Source: Burkholderiales bacterium | GTDB lineage: Bacteria; Pseudomonadota; Gammaproteobacteria; Burkholderiales; Burkholderiaceae_C | NCBI GenBank assembly: GCA_029268225.1 | Contig: JAJUGJ010000002.1 | Location: 124,001-188,000, forward strand | Length of the DNA: 64,000 nucleotides | Direction of reading: 5' to 3' | Shown here: piece after piece, positions 37,310 to 46,087 of the stretch | Layout: the number at the start of each line of letters is the position of its first letter | Position numbering within the stretch: the stretch's first letter is position 1 | Translations under genes and position numbers: made by a program | Notes under the pieces: generated by a model | Database searches by the model: none | Seen by the model: the letters and a program-made list of their open reading frames with translations, nothing else | What the model was told of the DNA's origin: nothing

Positions 37310-37813
37310 ATGAGCCAGCCGTCCGATTCTCCCCCCTTCACCGCCGAAGAGTTTCGGGCGTCGTTGGGCCAGTTTGCCACCGGTGTGACCATTGTCACCG
37401 CCCGGGATGCGAACGGCCAGTTGGTGGGGCTGACGGCCAATTCCTTCAACTCGGTGTCCTTGTCGCCGCCGCTGGTGCTGTGGAGCCTGGGCGCTCAGTC
37501 TGCGACCCTGCCGGGCTTTCGCTCGGCCACGCACTACGCCATCAATGTGCTGGCGGCGGACCAGCGATTGCTGGCCGAGCGTTTTGCCCGCCGCGGCATC
37601 GACCGCTTTGAGGGCACGGCCTGGCGTCCCGGCCTGACGGGGGCGCCCGTGATCGACGGGGCCGTGGCCGTGTTCGAATGCAGCCACCATGGTCAGCACG
37701 AAGCCGGCGATCACATTGTTTTCGTGGGGCGGGTGGCGCATTGCCGTCGCCGTGTGGGCGTGGCCCCATTGGTGTTCCACGGCGGTCGGTTCTTCACCGA
37801 GCTGGCCGACTGA
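37310..37813 (+). CDS. Flavin reductase family protein (FMN-binding split barrel)
   Basis: 167 residues from the ATG at 37310. EEFRASLGQFATGVTIVTARDANGQLVGLTANSFNSVSLSPPLVLWSL is the diagnostic N-terminus; INVLAADQRLLAERFA, HHGQHEAGDHIVFVGRVAHC and PLVFHGGRF complete the fold. Members reduce FMN or FAD with NAD(P)H for a two-component monooxygenase or act in heme-type reductions. No such monooxygenase is adjacent; the class B monooxygenase at 1.5-3.0 kb reduces its own flavin and does not need it. A SAM-type membrane protein is upstream. Partner unknown. Confidence 0.94.
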   Translation: MSQPSDSPPFTAEEFRASLGQFATGVTIVTARDANGQLVGLTANSFNSVSLSPPLVLWSLGAQSATLPGFRSATHYAINVLAADQRLLAERFARRGIDRFEGTAWRPGLTGAPVIDGAVAVFECSHHGQHEAGDHIVFVGRVAHCRRRVGVAPLVFHGGRFFTELAD

Positions 37814-37843
37814 GCGCCAGGGCCGGCGGGGGGCTCGCGAGAC

Positions 37844-39403
37844 TCAGCCCGCCTTGCGCTGCGCCACGCGATCGAGCAGCCGCAGCAGGCGCTCCACATC
37901 CAGCGGCTTGGTCAGGTAGTCCGCAAAGCCCTGAGCGCGTGCCTCCCGGATGTGGTCGGGCAGCACGTCGGCCGACAAGGCCACACGCGGGATGTCGGCG
38001 GTATAGGCCTGGCGTGTCAGCACGTTCGACACGTCCAGTCCGCTCATGTCTCCCAGGTGCATGTCCAGCAAGAGCAGATCAGGTGGGTCGCGCAGGGCCA
38101 TCGCGATCGCATCCTGGCCGCAGTACGCCACTTCCAGCCGCCATTGCGGTCGCATCCGCATCACCTGACGCACCAGCTCGATGTTCACCACATTGTCTTC
38201 GGCATACAGCACGGTCAGGGCCTGTTCGCCCGGCACGCCGTCGAGGTCGCCAAAGGCCGATCGGTGGTGGGGGGCAGGGGGCATGGTTGTGGCGTTCAGG
38301 GTTTGTCCCTGAGGCAACCAGATGCGCAAACGGGTGCCCATGCCGGGCGCACTGCTCACCTGGATGCGCCCCTGCATCAGTTCGATCAACCTGCGCGCCA
38401 TGAGCAAGCCCAGGTGGGTGCCGTCGCTGGGGGCGGGGGCAGGAGCCGCCTGGTGTGTCTCCAGCCAGCGCGCATGTGGCCAGACCTGAGAAGCAGGACG
38501 CGTGTCGCTGAGCGTGAGGGCCACCTGATGGTTGAGGATCTGCACTTCCAGCAGGATGCGGCCGCCCGGGCCGGGCTCCTGGACCAGGTGGAGCAAGAGG
38601 GTGCGCAGGACCTGCTTGAGTCGTTCGAGGTCGGCCCATACGCTGGGTTCGGTCTCGGCGGGCTGGCGCTCAAGCACCACACCACGTTGTGCGGCGGTGG
38701 CGGACACGCCTGCGAGGACGTCGTCCAGCACGGGGGACAGTGGCCACATCTGGATCTGCAGTGGCAGGCGATCGACCTCCAGACGTGCCAGATCGATGAC
38801 GTTCGAGACCAGGTTCAGCAGTTGGGCGCCAGATTGTTCGATGTGCGCCACTTTCTCGCGCTGGCTGGGGCTCAGGCTCTGTTGCGGGTCGACGCGCAGC
38901 AGTTGCGCAAAGCCCAGCATCGCGTTGAGGGGGGTGCGCAAGGCGTGCCCCATGCCAGCGAGCACGTCGAAGCCGGTCGAGGTCTCCGGTGGCGCCGTGG
39001 ACAGGGCGGGCGAGATGGGGCCTTGCTGCGCCAGCATGCGCCCCAGAAGTTGCACGGCCCGCCCATCCGGGGCGCGCAGCAGGTGCACTTGCAGGGGCAC
39101 GCGTGCCTGGCGTCCGCCGTCTGGCGCGCGCAACAGGTGCACGACGATGGGCAGTGGGGACCCAGCCAGCACAGCGTCCAGCTGGGCTGTGCCGGTGGCC
39201 TTCTCGTCGGGGTGAAGGAGATCGAGCAGATGTCGCCCGATCAGCGTGTCAGGGGGGGCGCCCAGGCGCTCGCCTGCGCAGGGGTTGGACTCCAGGATGT
39301 GGCCATCGAGGCTGACCCGCAGCAAGCCGACATCGAGCGCGCCAAAGATCAGGCGATGCGCGTCGTCACCATCGGCAGCAGGTGGGACCTCGAGGGCGGG
39401 CAT
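37844..39403 (-). CDS. Hybrid histidine kinase-like protein with degenerate ATP-binding domain
   Basis: 519 residues, cytosolic. A PAS domain (about 15-125, RLIFGALDVGLLRVSLDGHILESNPCAGERLGA) is followed by a HisKA-like helix pair with GMGHALRTPLNAMLGFAQLL, where the phospho-acceptor His is present but the usual HELR is HALR. The HATPase region keeps the fold but lacks the N-box Asn (RTLLLHLVQEP) and the G1 DxGxG (DTRPASQ). Only a G2-like GTHLGLLMARRLIELMQG remains. The C-terminal receiver is intact: YAEDNVVNIEL, LLLLDMHLGDMSGLD and DYLTKPLD. It resembles the receiver of the kinase at 33.4-35.5 kb and is likely a paralogue that lost autokinase activity. Confidence 0.85.
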   Translation of the reverse strand: MPALEVPPAADGDDAHRLIFGALDVGLLRVSLDGHILESNPCAGERLGAPPDTLIGRHLLDLLHPDEKATGTAQLDAVLAGSPLPIVVHLLRAPDGGRQARVPLQVHLLRAPDGRAVQLLGRMLAQQGPISPALSTAPPETSTGFDVLAGMGHALRTPLNAMLGFAQLLRVDPQQSLSPSQREKVAHIEQSGAQLLNLVSNVIDLARLEVDRLPLQIQMWPLSPVLDDVLAGVSATAAQRGVVLERQPAETEPSVWADLERLKQVLRTLLLHLVQEPGPGGRILLEVQILNHQVALTLSDTRPASQVWPHARWLETHQAAPAPAPSDGTHLGLLMARRLIELMQGRIQVSSAPGMGTRLRIWLPQGQTLNATTMPPAPHHRSAFGDLDGVPGEQALTVLYAEDNVVNIELVRQVMRMRPQWRLEVAYCGQDAIAMALRDPPDLLLLDMHLGDMSGLDVSNVLTRQAYTADIPRVALSADVLPDHIREARAQGFADYLTKPLDVERLLRLLDRVAQRKAG

Positions 39404-39442
39404 GGTCAGGGGGCCTGTCGGGCAGGCTGAACAGACAAGCCA

Positions 39443-40645
39443 TCAGTGTGCCGCAGCCACGGGCGTGTGGGGGCGCTTTCCCACCAGAGAGGGAAGCTGG
39501 TCGTCGATCACGGTGCGGTTGCGTCCCTCGGCCTTGGCCCGGTACAAGGCCTGGTCGGCGCGTTCGATGCAGATGCTGAGCTCTTCCACATCGTCGTAGC
39601 CGGTCAAACCTGCCGAGAACGTCACCCGCAGGTCGGGCATGTGCGCCAGCAGGGGGGCGCTCGCGAGCATGTCGCGGGCCCGCTCCAGGCCGATGTTGGC
39701 CAACTCGGGTGACGTGTCGTTGATCAGCAGCAGGAATTCCTCACCGCCCCAGCGGGCGAGCACATCGGTGTCGCGCAGGGCGCGCTGCAAGGTGGCGGCA
39801 AACTCGCGCAGCACCTCGTCACCCACGCCATGGCCATGGGTGTCGTTGATGCGCTTGAAGTGGTCGATGTCGAGCAGGGCCAGGCAGAAGCGGTGGTGAC
39901 CGGAGCGGATCAGGCGTTTTTGGTGCTGGGTCAGCACCTCCATCATGTGACGGCGGTTGAACAGGCCGGTGAGCTCGTCGCGGGTGGCCAGGATCTGGAT
40001 GCGGGTCAGGGCCTGGGCCAGCTCGTTCTTCTGGCTCTGCAGGCGCATCCGCATGCTGTTGAGCTGGCCCGCCAGGCTCGAGATGGTGGGCAAGATGGCC
40101 GCGATCAGTATGAAGTGAGCGAGCTCGACCTGGTAGGGGTAGTTCTCGGGGTCGGTCAGGGTCTTGTAGACCATGGCACAGCCCATCAGGCCCAGGCTGT
40201 AAAAGCCGGCCAGGCGCGAATCACGCTGGCTCATGTTGAAGATGCCGAACACCTGCACCAAGGTCAGCAGCATCATGATGGAGCCGTGGATGCGGCCGGT
40301 CACCGAATAGGCATAGGTGATGATGGTCAGGGCGGACAGTACCTGCGGCAAGGTGAGCGCCGGATCTCGGAACCGAAGGTTCAGTCCGGAGCGCAGCAGC
40401 GCGTACCAGAAGACGACGTTGACGAGGATGACGATGGACAGGCGCCAGACGTACTGAGCCTCCATGAAGCCGTGCCGGTAGGCATAAATCTGCAGACCAA
40501 TGCAGGCCAGAAAGACGAACGCCGCAGTCAGGGAGCGCGAAATGCGCAACTGTTGCTTGCGTTCATGACCCAGGATCAGGGTGGCCAGCTGGCGAAAGAA
40601 GGCGGATGCGTGCATGTTGCGTGTTTTGGACCCATCATGTGCCAT
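39443..40645 (-). CDS. Membrane diguanylate cyclase (GGDEF)
   Basis: 400 residues; ATG at 40645 (a second in-frame ATG is ten codons later). Six hydrophobic helices lie between about 40 and 190 (SLTAAFVFLACIGLQIYAY, YVWRLSIVILVNVVFWYALL, SIMMLLTLVQVFGIFN), then a coiled coil (LNSMRMRLQSQKNELAQALTRIQ). The GGDEF domain has RDELTGLFNRRHMM, DIDHFKRINDTHGHGVGDEVL and the active-site RWGGEEFLLL with the RDTD inhibitory site five residues before. It makes cyclic di-GMP. The stop overlaps nothing; the neighbour kinase ends 40 bp further left. Regulation unknown. Confidence 0.93.
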   Translation of the reverse strand: MAHDGSKTRNMHASAFFRQLATLILGHERKQQLRISRSLTAAFVFLACIGLQIYAYRHGFMEAQYVWRLSIVILVNVVFWYALLRSGLNLRFRDPALTLPQVLSALTIITYAYSVTGRIHGSIMMLLTLVQVFGIFNMSQRDSRLAGFYSLGLMGCAMVYKTLTDPENYPYQVELAHFILIAAILPTISSLAGQLNSMRMRLQSQKNELAQALTRIQILATRDELTGLFNRRHMMEVLTQHQKRLIRSGHHRFCLALLDIDHFKRINDTHGHGVGDEVLREFAATLQRALRDTDVLARWGGEEFLLLINDTSPELANIGLERARDMLASAPLLAHMPDLRVTFSAGLTGYDDVEELSICIERADQALYRAKAEGRNRTVIDDQLPSLVGKRPHTPVAAAH

Positions 40646-40819
40646 GGGGCAAGCCGGTGCAAGCCCGAATCAGGGGATAGGGCGGGGGGTAAAACCCGTA
40701 GGAAAGCCGGACAGCCCATTCAAAAAGATTGAATCGTGGCGTGAACCGATAGCAATCTGGTGGGCGCAGGGGCTCGTTAGAGTAAGGACCATCATGCTGA
40801 ATCTTTGGGAAGGGCTGTT

Positions 40820-41380
40820 ATGACCTCACACACCACCTCTGAGCCGCGCTACGGCCTCGTGGCCATGGCCTTGCACTGGGTGCTGGCGGTTTTCATTCTC
40901 TCTGTCTTTGCGGTGGGGATCTACGTCGCCGACTTGCCGTTTTCCCTTGCCAAGCTCAAGTTGATCAACTGGCACAAGTGGGCGGGGGTGACGATCCTGG
41001 CGTTGTCGCTCTGGCGTCTGGTGTGGCGCCTGACGCACCGACCGCCCGCGTTGCCGGCGCGCATCGAGCGGGCCATGCCCGGCTGGCAGCGGGTGGCCTT
41101 CCATGGCACCCATCACCTGATGTACGTGCTGTTCTTCGCCGTGCCGCTGCTGGGCTGGGCCTACAGCTCGGCCAAGGGCTATCCCATCGTCTGGTTCGGC
41201 GTGCTGCCTTTGCCCGACTGGGTGCCTGTCAGTGAGCCTTTGGCGCAGGTGCTCAAGCCCCTGCACGCCTTGTCCGCCTATGGCTTGATCGGCCTGGTGG
41301 CCCTGCATGTGGCCGCGGCCCTGAAACACCAGTTCGTCGACCGCGACGGCCTGATCGACCGCATGCGCCCCGGCCGTTGA
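40820..41380 (+). CDS. Cytochrome b561
   Basis: 186 residues. GGGAAGGG precedes the ATG at 40820. Four transmembrane helices carry the heme-ligating histidines: VAMALHWVLAVFILSVFAVGIYV (His about 17), LINWHKWAGVTILALSLWRLVWRL (His about 46), VAFHGTHHLMYVLFFAVPLLGW (about 92) and LKPLHALSAYGLIGLVALHVAAALKH (about 150-165). It is an inner-membrane di-heme b protein that passes electrons from quinol. It begins a cluster with two YceI proteins, an arrangement often seen in Proteobacteria and thought to link quinone handling with a lipid-binding carrier (inference). Confidence 0.95.
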   Translation: MTSHTTSEPRYGLVAMALHWVLAVFILSVFAVGIYVADLPFSLAKLKLINWHKWAGVTILALSLWRLVWRLTHRPPALPARIERAMPGWQRVAFHGTHHLMYVLFFAVPLLGWAYSSAKGYPIVWFGVLPLPDWVPVSEPLAQVLKPLHALSAYGLIGLVALHVAAALKHQFVDRDGLIDRMRPGR

Positions 41381-41421
41381 GCCGCGCAGGCTTTCTCTCC
41401 TGTTTCACAAGGATGCCGACC

Positions 41422-41994
41422 ATGTTTTCTCGCCGTACCCTGTTGAGTGCCGTGGCGCTGAGTGCCGCCGTCTGGGGCCTGTCGGCCCATGCCGCAGGCC
41501 AGACCCTGGTGCCGGCCCAGAGCGAAGTCACCTTCGTGGCCAAGCAGCTGGGCGTGCCCCTGCAAGGGCGTTTCAAGCGTTTCCAGGCCCAGGTCGCTTT
41601 CGACCCCAAGGCCCTGGCCACCAGCAAGATCGCCTTCGAGTTGGACCTGGGCAGCGTGTCGCTCAATGCCGACGCGGACGCCGAGCTGCCCAAGGCAGAG
41701 TGGTTCAATGTGCCCAAGTTCCCGAAGGCCACGTTCCAGTCCAGCGCCATCCAGGCTTTGGGCGGGGGCAAGTTCCAGGTGCGCGGCAAGCTGGCCATCA
41801 AGGGCCAGGCGCGTGACCTGGTGGTGCCGGTGACGCTGACCCAGGCCAAGGGCGTGAGCACGGCATCGGGCGCCTTCACGCTCAAGCGACTGGACTACCG
41901 CATTGGCGAAGGCGACTGGACCGACACGTCCATCGTCGCCAACGATGTGCAGGTGCAGTTCAAGCTGGTGCTGCAGGGCGTCCCAGCCCTTTGA
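41422..41994 (+). CDS. YceI family periplasmic protein (first of two)
   Basis: 190 residues from the ATG at 41422; AAGG lies nine bases upstream, which favours this over the ATG at 41413. Signal peptide 1-25 (LLSAVALSAAVWGLSAHA). The mature lipocalin-like barrel: TLVPAQSEVTFVAKQLGVPLQGRFKRFQAQVAFDP, SKIAFELDLGSVSLNADADAELPKAEWFNVPKFPKATFQSSAI, FQVRGKLAIKGQARDLVVPVTL and KRLDYRIGEGDWTDTSIVANDVQVQF. YceI barrels bind long-chain isoprenoids such as ubiquinone precursors. It is shorter in its loops and more diverged than the following copy. Confidence 0.95.
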   Translation: MFSRRTLLSAVALSAAVWGLSAHAAGQTLVPAQSEVTFVAKQLGVPLQGRFKRFQAQVAFDPKALATSKIAFELDLGSVSLNADADAELPKAEWFNVPKFPKATFQSSAIQALGGGKFQVRGKLAIKGQARDLVVPVTLTQAKGVSTASGAFTLKRLDYRIGEGDWTDTSIVANDVQVQFKLVLQGVPAL

Positions 41995-42071
41995 TCGGCT
42001 GACTTTCGTCTTCTTTCGTTTGTGTTTTCTTCAGTGCCGACCCGGCACGCATTCTTCTCAGGAGCTCTGAC

Positions 42072-42650
42072 ATGACCCGTACCGTGATCGCTTCCGTTGT
42101 GACCGCTGCCACCCTGGCTGCTGTGGGTGTGGCCCACGCCGCCCCGGCCACCTACGCCATCGACCCCACCCACACCTTCGTGACCTTCGAAGCCAAGCAC
42201 TTCGGCACCTCGACCAACCGCGGTCGCTTCGACAAGAAGTCGGGCACCGTGACCCTGGACAAGGCCGCCAAGACCGGCTCGGTGGACATCACGATTGACA
42301 TGGCGTCGATCAGCACCGGCACCGCCAACTTTGACGGTCACCTCAAGGGCAAGGACTTCTTCAATGCCGAAGCCTTCCCCAAGGCCACGTTCAAGAGCTC
42401 GCGCTTCATCTTCGACGGTGACAAGGTGAGCGCTGTGGTGGGCGATCTGACCCTGCTGGGCAAGACCCAGACCGTGACCCTGTCGGCCAACCACTTTGGC
42501 TGCTACGACAACCCCATGCTCAAGCGCGAAGTGTGCGGCGGCGACTTCGAGACCACCATCCAGCGCGAGAAGTTCGGCATGACCTATGGCCTGCCCTTCA
42601 TTCCCAACGATGTGAAGTTGGTGATCCAGGTGGAAGCTGTCAAGCAGTAA
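42072..42650 (+). CDS. YceI family periplasmic protein (second of two)
   Basis: 192 residues; AGGAG precedes the ATG. Signal peptide 1-23 (AATLAAVGVAHA). YIDPTHTFVTFEAKHFGTSTNRGRF-like barrel with DITIDMASISTGTANFDGHLKGKDFFNAEAFPKATFKSSRF, VVGDLTLLGKTQTVTL and FGCYDNPMLKREVCGGDFETTIQREKFGMTYGLPFIPNDVKLVIQVEAV. The GxDFE and KR-VCGGDFE end, with two Cys, is typical of the YceI group next to cytochrome b561. It follows its paralogue after 77 bp and shares a terminator region with the convergent PEP-CTERM gene. Confidence 0.96.
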   Translation: MTRTVIASVVTAATLAAVGVAHAAPATYAIDPTHTFVTFEAKHFGTSTNRGRFDKKSGTVTLDKAAKTGSVDITIDMASISTGTANFDGHLKGKDFFNAEAFPKATFKSSRFIFDGDKVSAVVGDLTLLGKTQTVTLSANHFGCYDNPMLKREVCGGDFETTIQREKFGMTYGLPFIPNDVKLVIQVEAVKQ

Positions 42651-42694
42651 TCATCAGAAGTGATGACGTCTCCGGAATGGGGGCGCACCGATGA

Positions 42695-42732
42695 CAAAAA
42701 AGGCCGGTTGCGTGATGCAGCCGGCCTTTGGT
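42695..42732. terminator. Shared terminator of the YceI genes and PEP-CTERM gene
   Basis: AAAAAAGGCCGG...CCGGCCTTTGG: GGCCGG/CCGGCC stem with 13-nt loop. The minus strand has six T after the stem, so it is strongest for the PEP-CTERM transcript; the plus strand has only three T. Confidence 0.75.
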
Positions 42733-42753
42733 TTGGGCGGATCTACCGTGAGG

Positions 42754-43806
42754 TCAGGCGGTGTGACGGCGTCGACGCGCCACAGCCACGATGCCGACCA
42801 GGCCCAGGCCCATCAAGGCGTAGGTGGAGGGTTCGGGGATGGCCGGAACATCGATGGGGGGCAGGTCGATCGGTGGGGTCCAGAGGCTGGGGCGGCTGGC
42901 GTCCAAGTTGAGGTAGCTGCCGGCCATCAGACCCAGGGTGAGCACCCCGGTCATGTCGCTGCTTCCCAGGTTGGTCAGCGTGAACTCGAAGTCCTTCGAA
43001 GCGGACACTTGGCGCAGCAACTCGCCATCCGTATTGCTCAGGTAGCTGGTGCCGTCGTTCCAGAAGTTCGTGACGATGCCATTGACCTGACTGCCGCTCA
43101 GACCCGAGATGACACCGGCTTCATCGGCCAGATCGTTGAGCTGTGCTGCCATGATGAAGCCGCCATCGGAATAGGCCGTCTGGGACAAAGACCAGTCGGT
43201 GTACCCGTTGGCGGTCAACTCGGCTTGGAGGGCCGTGGCGTCAAGGGAGAAACTGCCTGACAGCGTGCCGCGCACCACCAGAACCGTCCCGGCGCTCAGC
43301 GTGAACGGCTGCAAGGCCTCGGGGCTGAACTCACCCACGGCCAAGTCGGTGCTCGTCGACGCACCGTTGTAGAGATAGTCATCGCTGCCGTAGACGTTCG
43401 GAGGAGTTACCACCGGGAGAATCTGCGACAAGGGGATCTGACTTTGCAGAGTCACGCTGTTGGCGGTGCTCGTGACGGTGCTCAGTCCGTCTGGGCTGAC
43501 GTAGTTCAGGGGTGTGCTGGGAAGCAGGCTGTTGCTGTAGGTGGGGCCGCTGTGCACCCAGCTGTCGTTGGCTTCGTCATAGGCCGAGTTGGCCGAGTCG
43601 ACGATGCCCTGGGTCTGAAAGCTCAGGCTGGGGGCGATGCCGTCGCCCGGTGTGAGGTCGATCAGATGGAAGCTCAGGCCACTCAGGGTGAGGGTGCTTT
43701 GCGCAACGATGGGGCCGTCAGCGGCCTGCACGTGGGTGCCGAAGCACAAGGCAGCCGCGAGCGCGAGCGAAGCGGGGCGCAGCCCCATGCGAACCATGTG
43801 GGACAT
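42754..43806 (-). CDS. PEP-CTERM sorted exported protein
   Basis: 350 residues; AAGGAGA precedes the ATG. Signal peptide 1-28 (ALAAALCFGTHVQA). The mature part is Ser/Thr/Leu/Asn-rich with beta-type repeats, unlike the GC-rich enzyme genes around it. The end is a textbook PEP-CTERM tail: IPEPSTYALMGLGLVGIVAVARRRR (residues about 322-347), that is Pro-Glu-Pro, a hydrophobic helix and a basic cluster. Exosortase cleaves such tails and the proteins are tied to exopolysaccharide export and floc formation. The exosortase gene is not in this window. The gene stands alone. Confidence 0.93.
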   Translation of the reverse strand: MSHMVRMGLRPASLALAAALCFGTHVQAADGPIVAQSTLTLSGLSFHLIDLTPGDGIAPSLSFQTQGIVDSANSAYDEANDSWVHSGPTYSNSLLPSTPLNYVSPDGLSTVTSTANSVTLQSQIPLSQILPVVTPPNVYGSDDYLYNGASTSTDLAVGEFSPEALQPFTLSAGTVLVVRGTLSGSFSLDATALQAELTANGYTDWSLSQTAYSDGGFIMAAQLNDLADEAGVISGLSGSQVNGIVTNFWNDGTSYLSNTDGELLRQVSASKDFEFTLTNLGSSDMTGVLTLGLMAGSYLNLDASRPSLWTPPIDLPPIDVPAIPEPSTYALMGLGLVGIVAVARRRRHTA

Positions 43807-43937
43807 GGCTTCTCCTTGATTGAATGATTGGAGAAACCATGGTGTGAGGCCGTCTGCACGCTGTCAATCAAGCGGCCACGGGGATTGTGTAACGGAGTGC
43901 ATCATCCGTCGGCCGGCCCAACGAGCCGGCGGCGCAC

Positions 43938-44768
43938 TCAGGTGTGACGCTCGTGCACGTTCAGTCGTTCGCACACCCGCATGGTGGCGAGCTGGAAAGA
44001 CTGAAAGTGCAGGCCGACCTGGTGGGCGATGGGCTCCATCGTGGTCCACACCGCCATGGGCTGCGAGGCGGTTTCGGGGTTCAGTACCAGCAGATCGACC
44101 ACGTGACCAATGGCCAGCAGCTTCTGGACCGTGGGACGCTCGGTGGTCCATTGACCGGGATTGTTGACCCGCGCCCGCACACTGTCGGTGACCTCGCGGG
44201 AGAGTCCCCAGGACTGGCACAAGGCGGCTCCGAGGGCGGCGTGACTCACGCCAAAGGCTTCAATCTCACTGGCACACAACTGTGCTTCGTCGGGTGCTTG
44301 CTGCTCCAGGGCCACATAGCGTGCGCGGTCGTGGGCGTACAGCACGGCGCGCCCACTTTCGGCGAACAGGCCGGCGGTATGGGCCTGCCAGGGATCGACG
44401 TCCAGTTGACGGGCGATGCGCCCCATGGCCAGTCCCCGCACGCCCGCGCGGTCCCAGATGCTTTGCAGCGTGGGGCTGGGAGGGAAGGCGCCCCGCAGCC
44501 CAATTTCGTAGGTGAGGCCTGCCACCTGGGCCATGCCCAGATAGCGCACGGCTTCGTGAACGGTTTCAACGCGCTTGAGCAGACCGAACAGCGCCGAGTT
44601 CACCGTGCGCACGACCGCCGAGGCCAGTGCCATGTCGGTTTCGATCAGCGCTGCCAGCGGGTCGATGGCGCAGTTCTCGTCGGCCATCAGCAAGGACAGC
44701 TTGACCAACGTGCCAGGACAGGCGGGCAGGTCGATGTTGAGGTTGCGCAGTTGCGGATCGATGGTCAT
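43938..44768 (-). CDS. HDOD domain protein
   Basis: 276 residues, soluble. The HDOD core begins LPACPGTLVKLSLLMADENCAIDPLAALIETDMALASAVVRTVNSALFGLLKRVETVHEAVRYLGMAQVAGL (about 15-80). It keeps the helical HD-like fold with AHTAGLFAESGRAVLYAHDRARY (about 128-150), where an HD hydrolase would have metal ligands; as usual for HDOD, the catalytic HD pair is not conserved. HDOD proteins act as signalling scaffolds beside c-di-GMP proteins. It is followed on the same strand, 100 bp upstream, by an AraC-type regulator; the two may be separate. Confidence 0.9.
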   Translation of the reverse strand: MTIDPQLRNLNIDLPACPGTLVKLSLLMADENCAIDPLAALIETDMALASAVVRTVNSALFGLLKRVETVHEAVRYLGMAQVAGLTYEIGLRGAFPPSPTLQSIWDRAGVRGLAMGRIARQLDVDPWQAHTAGLFAESGRAVLYAHDRARYVALEQQAPDEAQLCASEIEAFGVSHAALGAALCQSWGLSREVTDSVRARVNNPGQWTTERPTVQKLLAIGHVVDLLVLNPETASQPMAVWTTMEPIAHQVGLHFQSFQLATMRVCERLNVHERHT

Positions 44769-44874
44769 GACGCACTCGGAAATGGCAGCGACATCAGTCT
44801 AGGGGCATTTGCGCTGCATGGTGCAGCGCAGATGCCCTGAATCCGGGGTGCCGGCGGCGCGATCCGGCCTGGGC

Positions 44875-45963
44875 TCAACGCGGCACGAAACGGCGACGGG
44901 TCAGGCGGGGATGGCGGTTGGCCAGTCCGCTGGCGCGACGGTACTCGCTCGGAGGCACGCCTTTCCAACGGCGGAAGGCCTCGATGAAGGTGGTGACGTC
45001 GGCGTAACCCAGGCGCTCGGCAATCTCGCCATGGGTGAGGTTGGCGCCGCCCATCAATTCCTCGGTCAGCGTCGAGCGGACCTCTTCGAGGAGGCCGCGG
45101 AAGGTGGCCCCTTCTGCGGTGAGGTGGCGGCGCAGGGTGCGTGAGGTCATGCGCATCTCGGCGGCCACCTCTTCCATGTCGGGGATCTGGCCGGGGTTGC
45201 GCAGCAGTCGGTCACGCACGGTGGCCGCCACACCGGTGCGCTGCTGGCGGGCATCCACCAGCTTCTTGAGCATGTCTTCGCACAGGCGTTTGGTGTGGGC
45301 GTTCGCCTGGGGCAGGGGCTGGTGCATGAGCGCGGCGTCGAACAGGCCCCGGTCTTGCGGCTGCCCGAACAGGGGGCGCACGCCAAACAGCTGGGTGTAG
45401 GCCTCGACCATCTGGGGGGATGGTTCCGGACGACGCAGCAACACGGCGCGGTAGGGCATGGGCTGCCCCAGGATTTCACGCTGCAGGGTGACGGCCGCGG
45501 CGCGGTCGCGGTCCAGGACAAACTGACGGATGTCGGGCGGCAGGTGCTCGACGTGGTAGCTGATCATCACCTGGTCACCGAGTTGCTCGACCTCGTTGGT
45601 GCTCAGCGAGAACGTCTGGTTGAGCATGCGTGCCGCCATGCCGAAGGCGCTGCCCAGGGTCGGGCTGCTCAGCACGGCGTAACCCCACAGGCCGTAGGTG
45701 GTCACGTGATAGCGCATCCCGGCTTCGAGGCCCAGGGTCTCGATCTGCGGCAGCTCTGCCTGCAGGTTGCGGATCAGCTGGATTTCTTGCTGGGCTTCGA
45801 TCTCACCTTGCGGGGCCTCCAGGGCGGCCGGGGTGAGCCCGGTGTGGCGCAGCAGCGCATCCAGCGACAGGCCACGGTCCAGGCCCAGCTGTGTGAGCAC
45901 TCGGGCCGTGGCGACGCCACGACGGAAGTCCCAGGAGGGAGGGCTGGATGCCTTGCTAGCCAT
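44875..45963 (-). CDS. AraC family transcriptional regulator with arabinose-binding-like N-terminal domain
   Basis: 362 residues from the ATG at 45963; ATGs or GTGs further up are possible. The N-terminal half matches the AraC_arabinose-binding-2 type (LTQLGLDRGLSLDALLRHTGLTPAALEAPQGEIEAQQEIQLIRNLQAELPQ, then GLEAGMRYHVTTYGLWGYAVLSSPTLGSAF). The C-terminal AraC DNA-binding domain has MEEVAAEMRMTSRTLRRHLTAEGATFRGLLEE and EIAERLGYADVTTFIEAFRRWKGVPPSEYR, the two helix-turn-helix units. Relatives regulate catabolic operons, sometimes fatty acid or ornithine-type genes. No adjacent target operon is evident, so its regulon is unknown. Confidence 0.93.
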   Translation of the reverse strand: MASKASSPPSWDFRRGVATARVLTQLGLDRGLSLDALLRHTGLTPAALEAPQGEIEAQQEIQLIRNLQAELPQIETLGLEAGMRYHVTTYGLWGYAVLSSPTLGSAFGMAARMLNQTFSLSTNEVEQLGDQVMISYHVEHLPPDIRQFVLDRDRAAAVTLQREILGQPMPYRAVLLRRPEPSPQMVEAYTQLFGVRPLFGQPQDRGLFDAALMHQPLPQANAHTKRLCEDMLKKLVDARQQRTGVAATVRDRLLRNPGQIPDMEEVAAEMRMTSRTLRRHLTAEGATFRGLLEEVRSTLTEELMGGANLTHGEIAERLGYADVTTFIEAFRRWKGVPPSEYRRASGLANRHPRLTRRRFVPR

Positions 45964-46087
45964 GATGCGATGCACTCCGAAAGTTGACAACGGATTATGT
46001 CCGTTTTCGTTTTCCGATGTATCGAAGATGTCTTATTTCCCAGGACATTTCATGAAAACGATTCGCATTTGCGGCAATATTCCTGGG

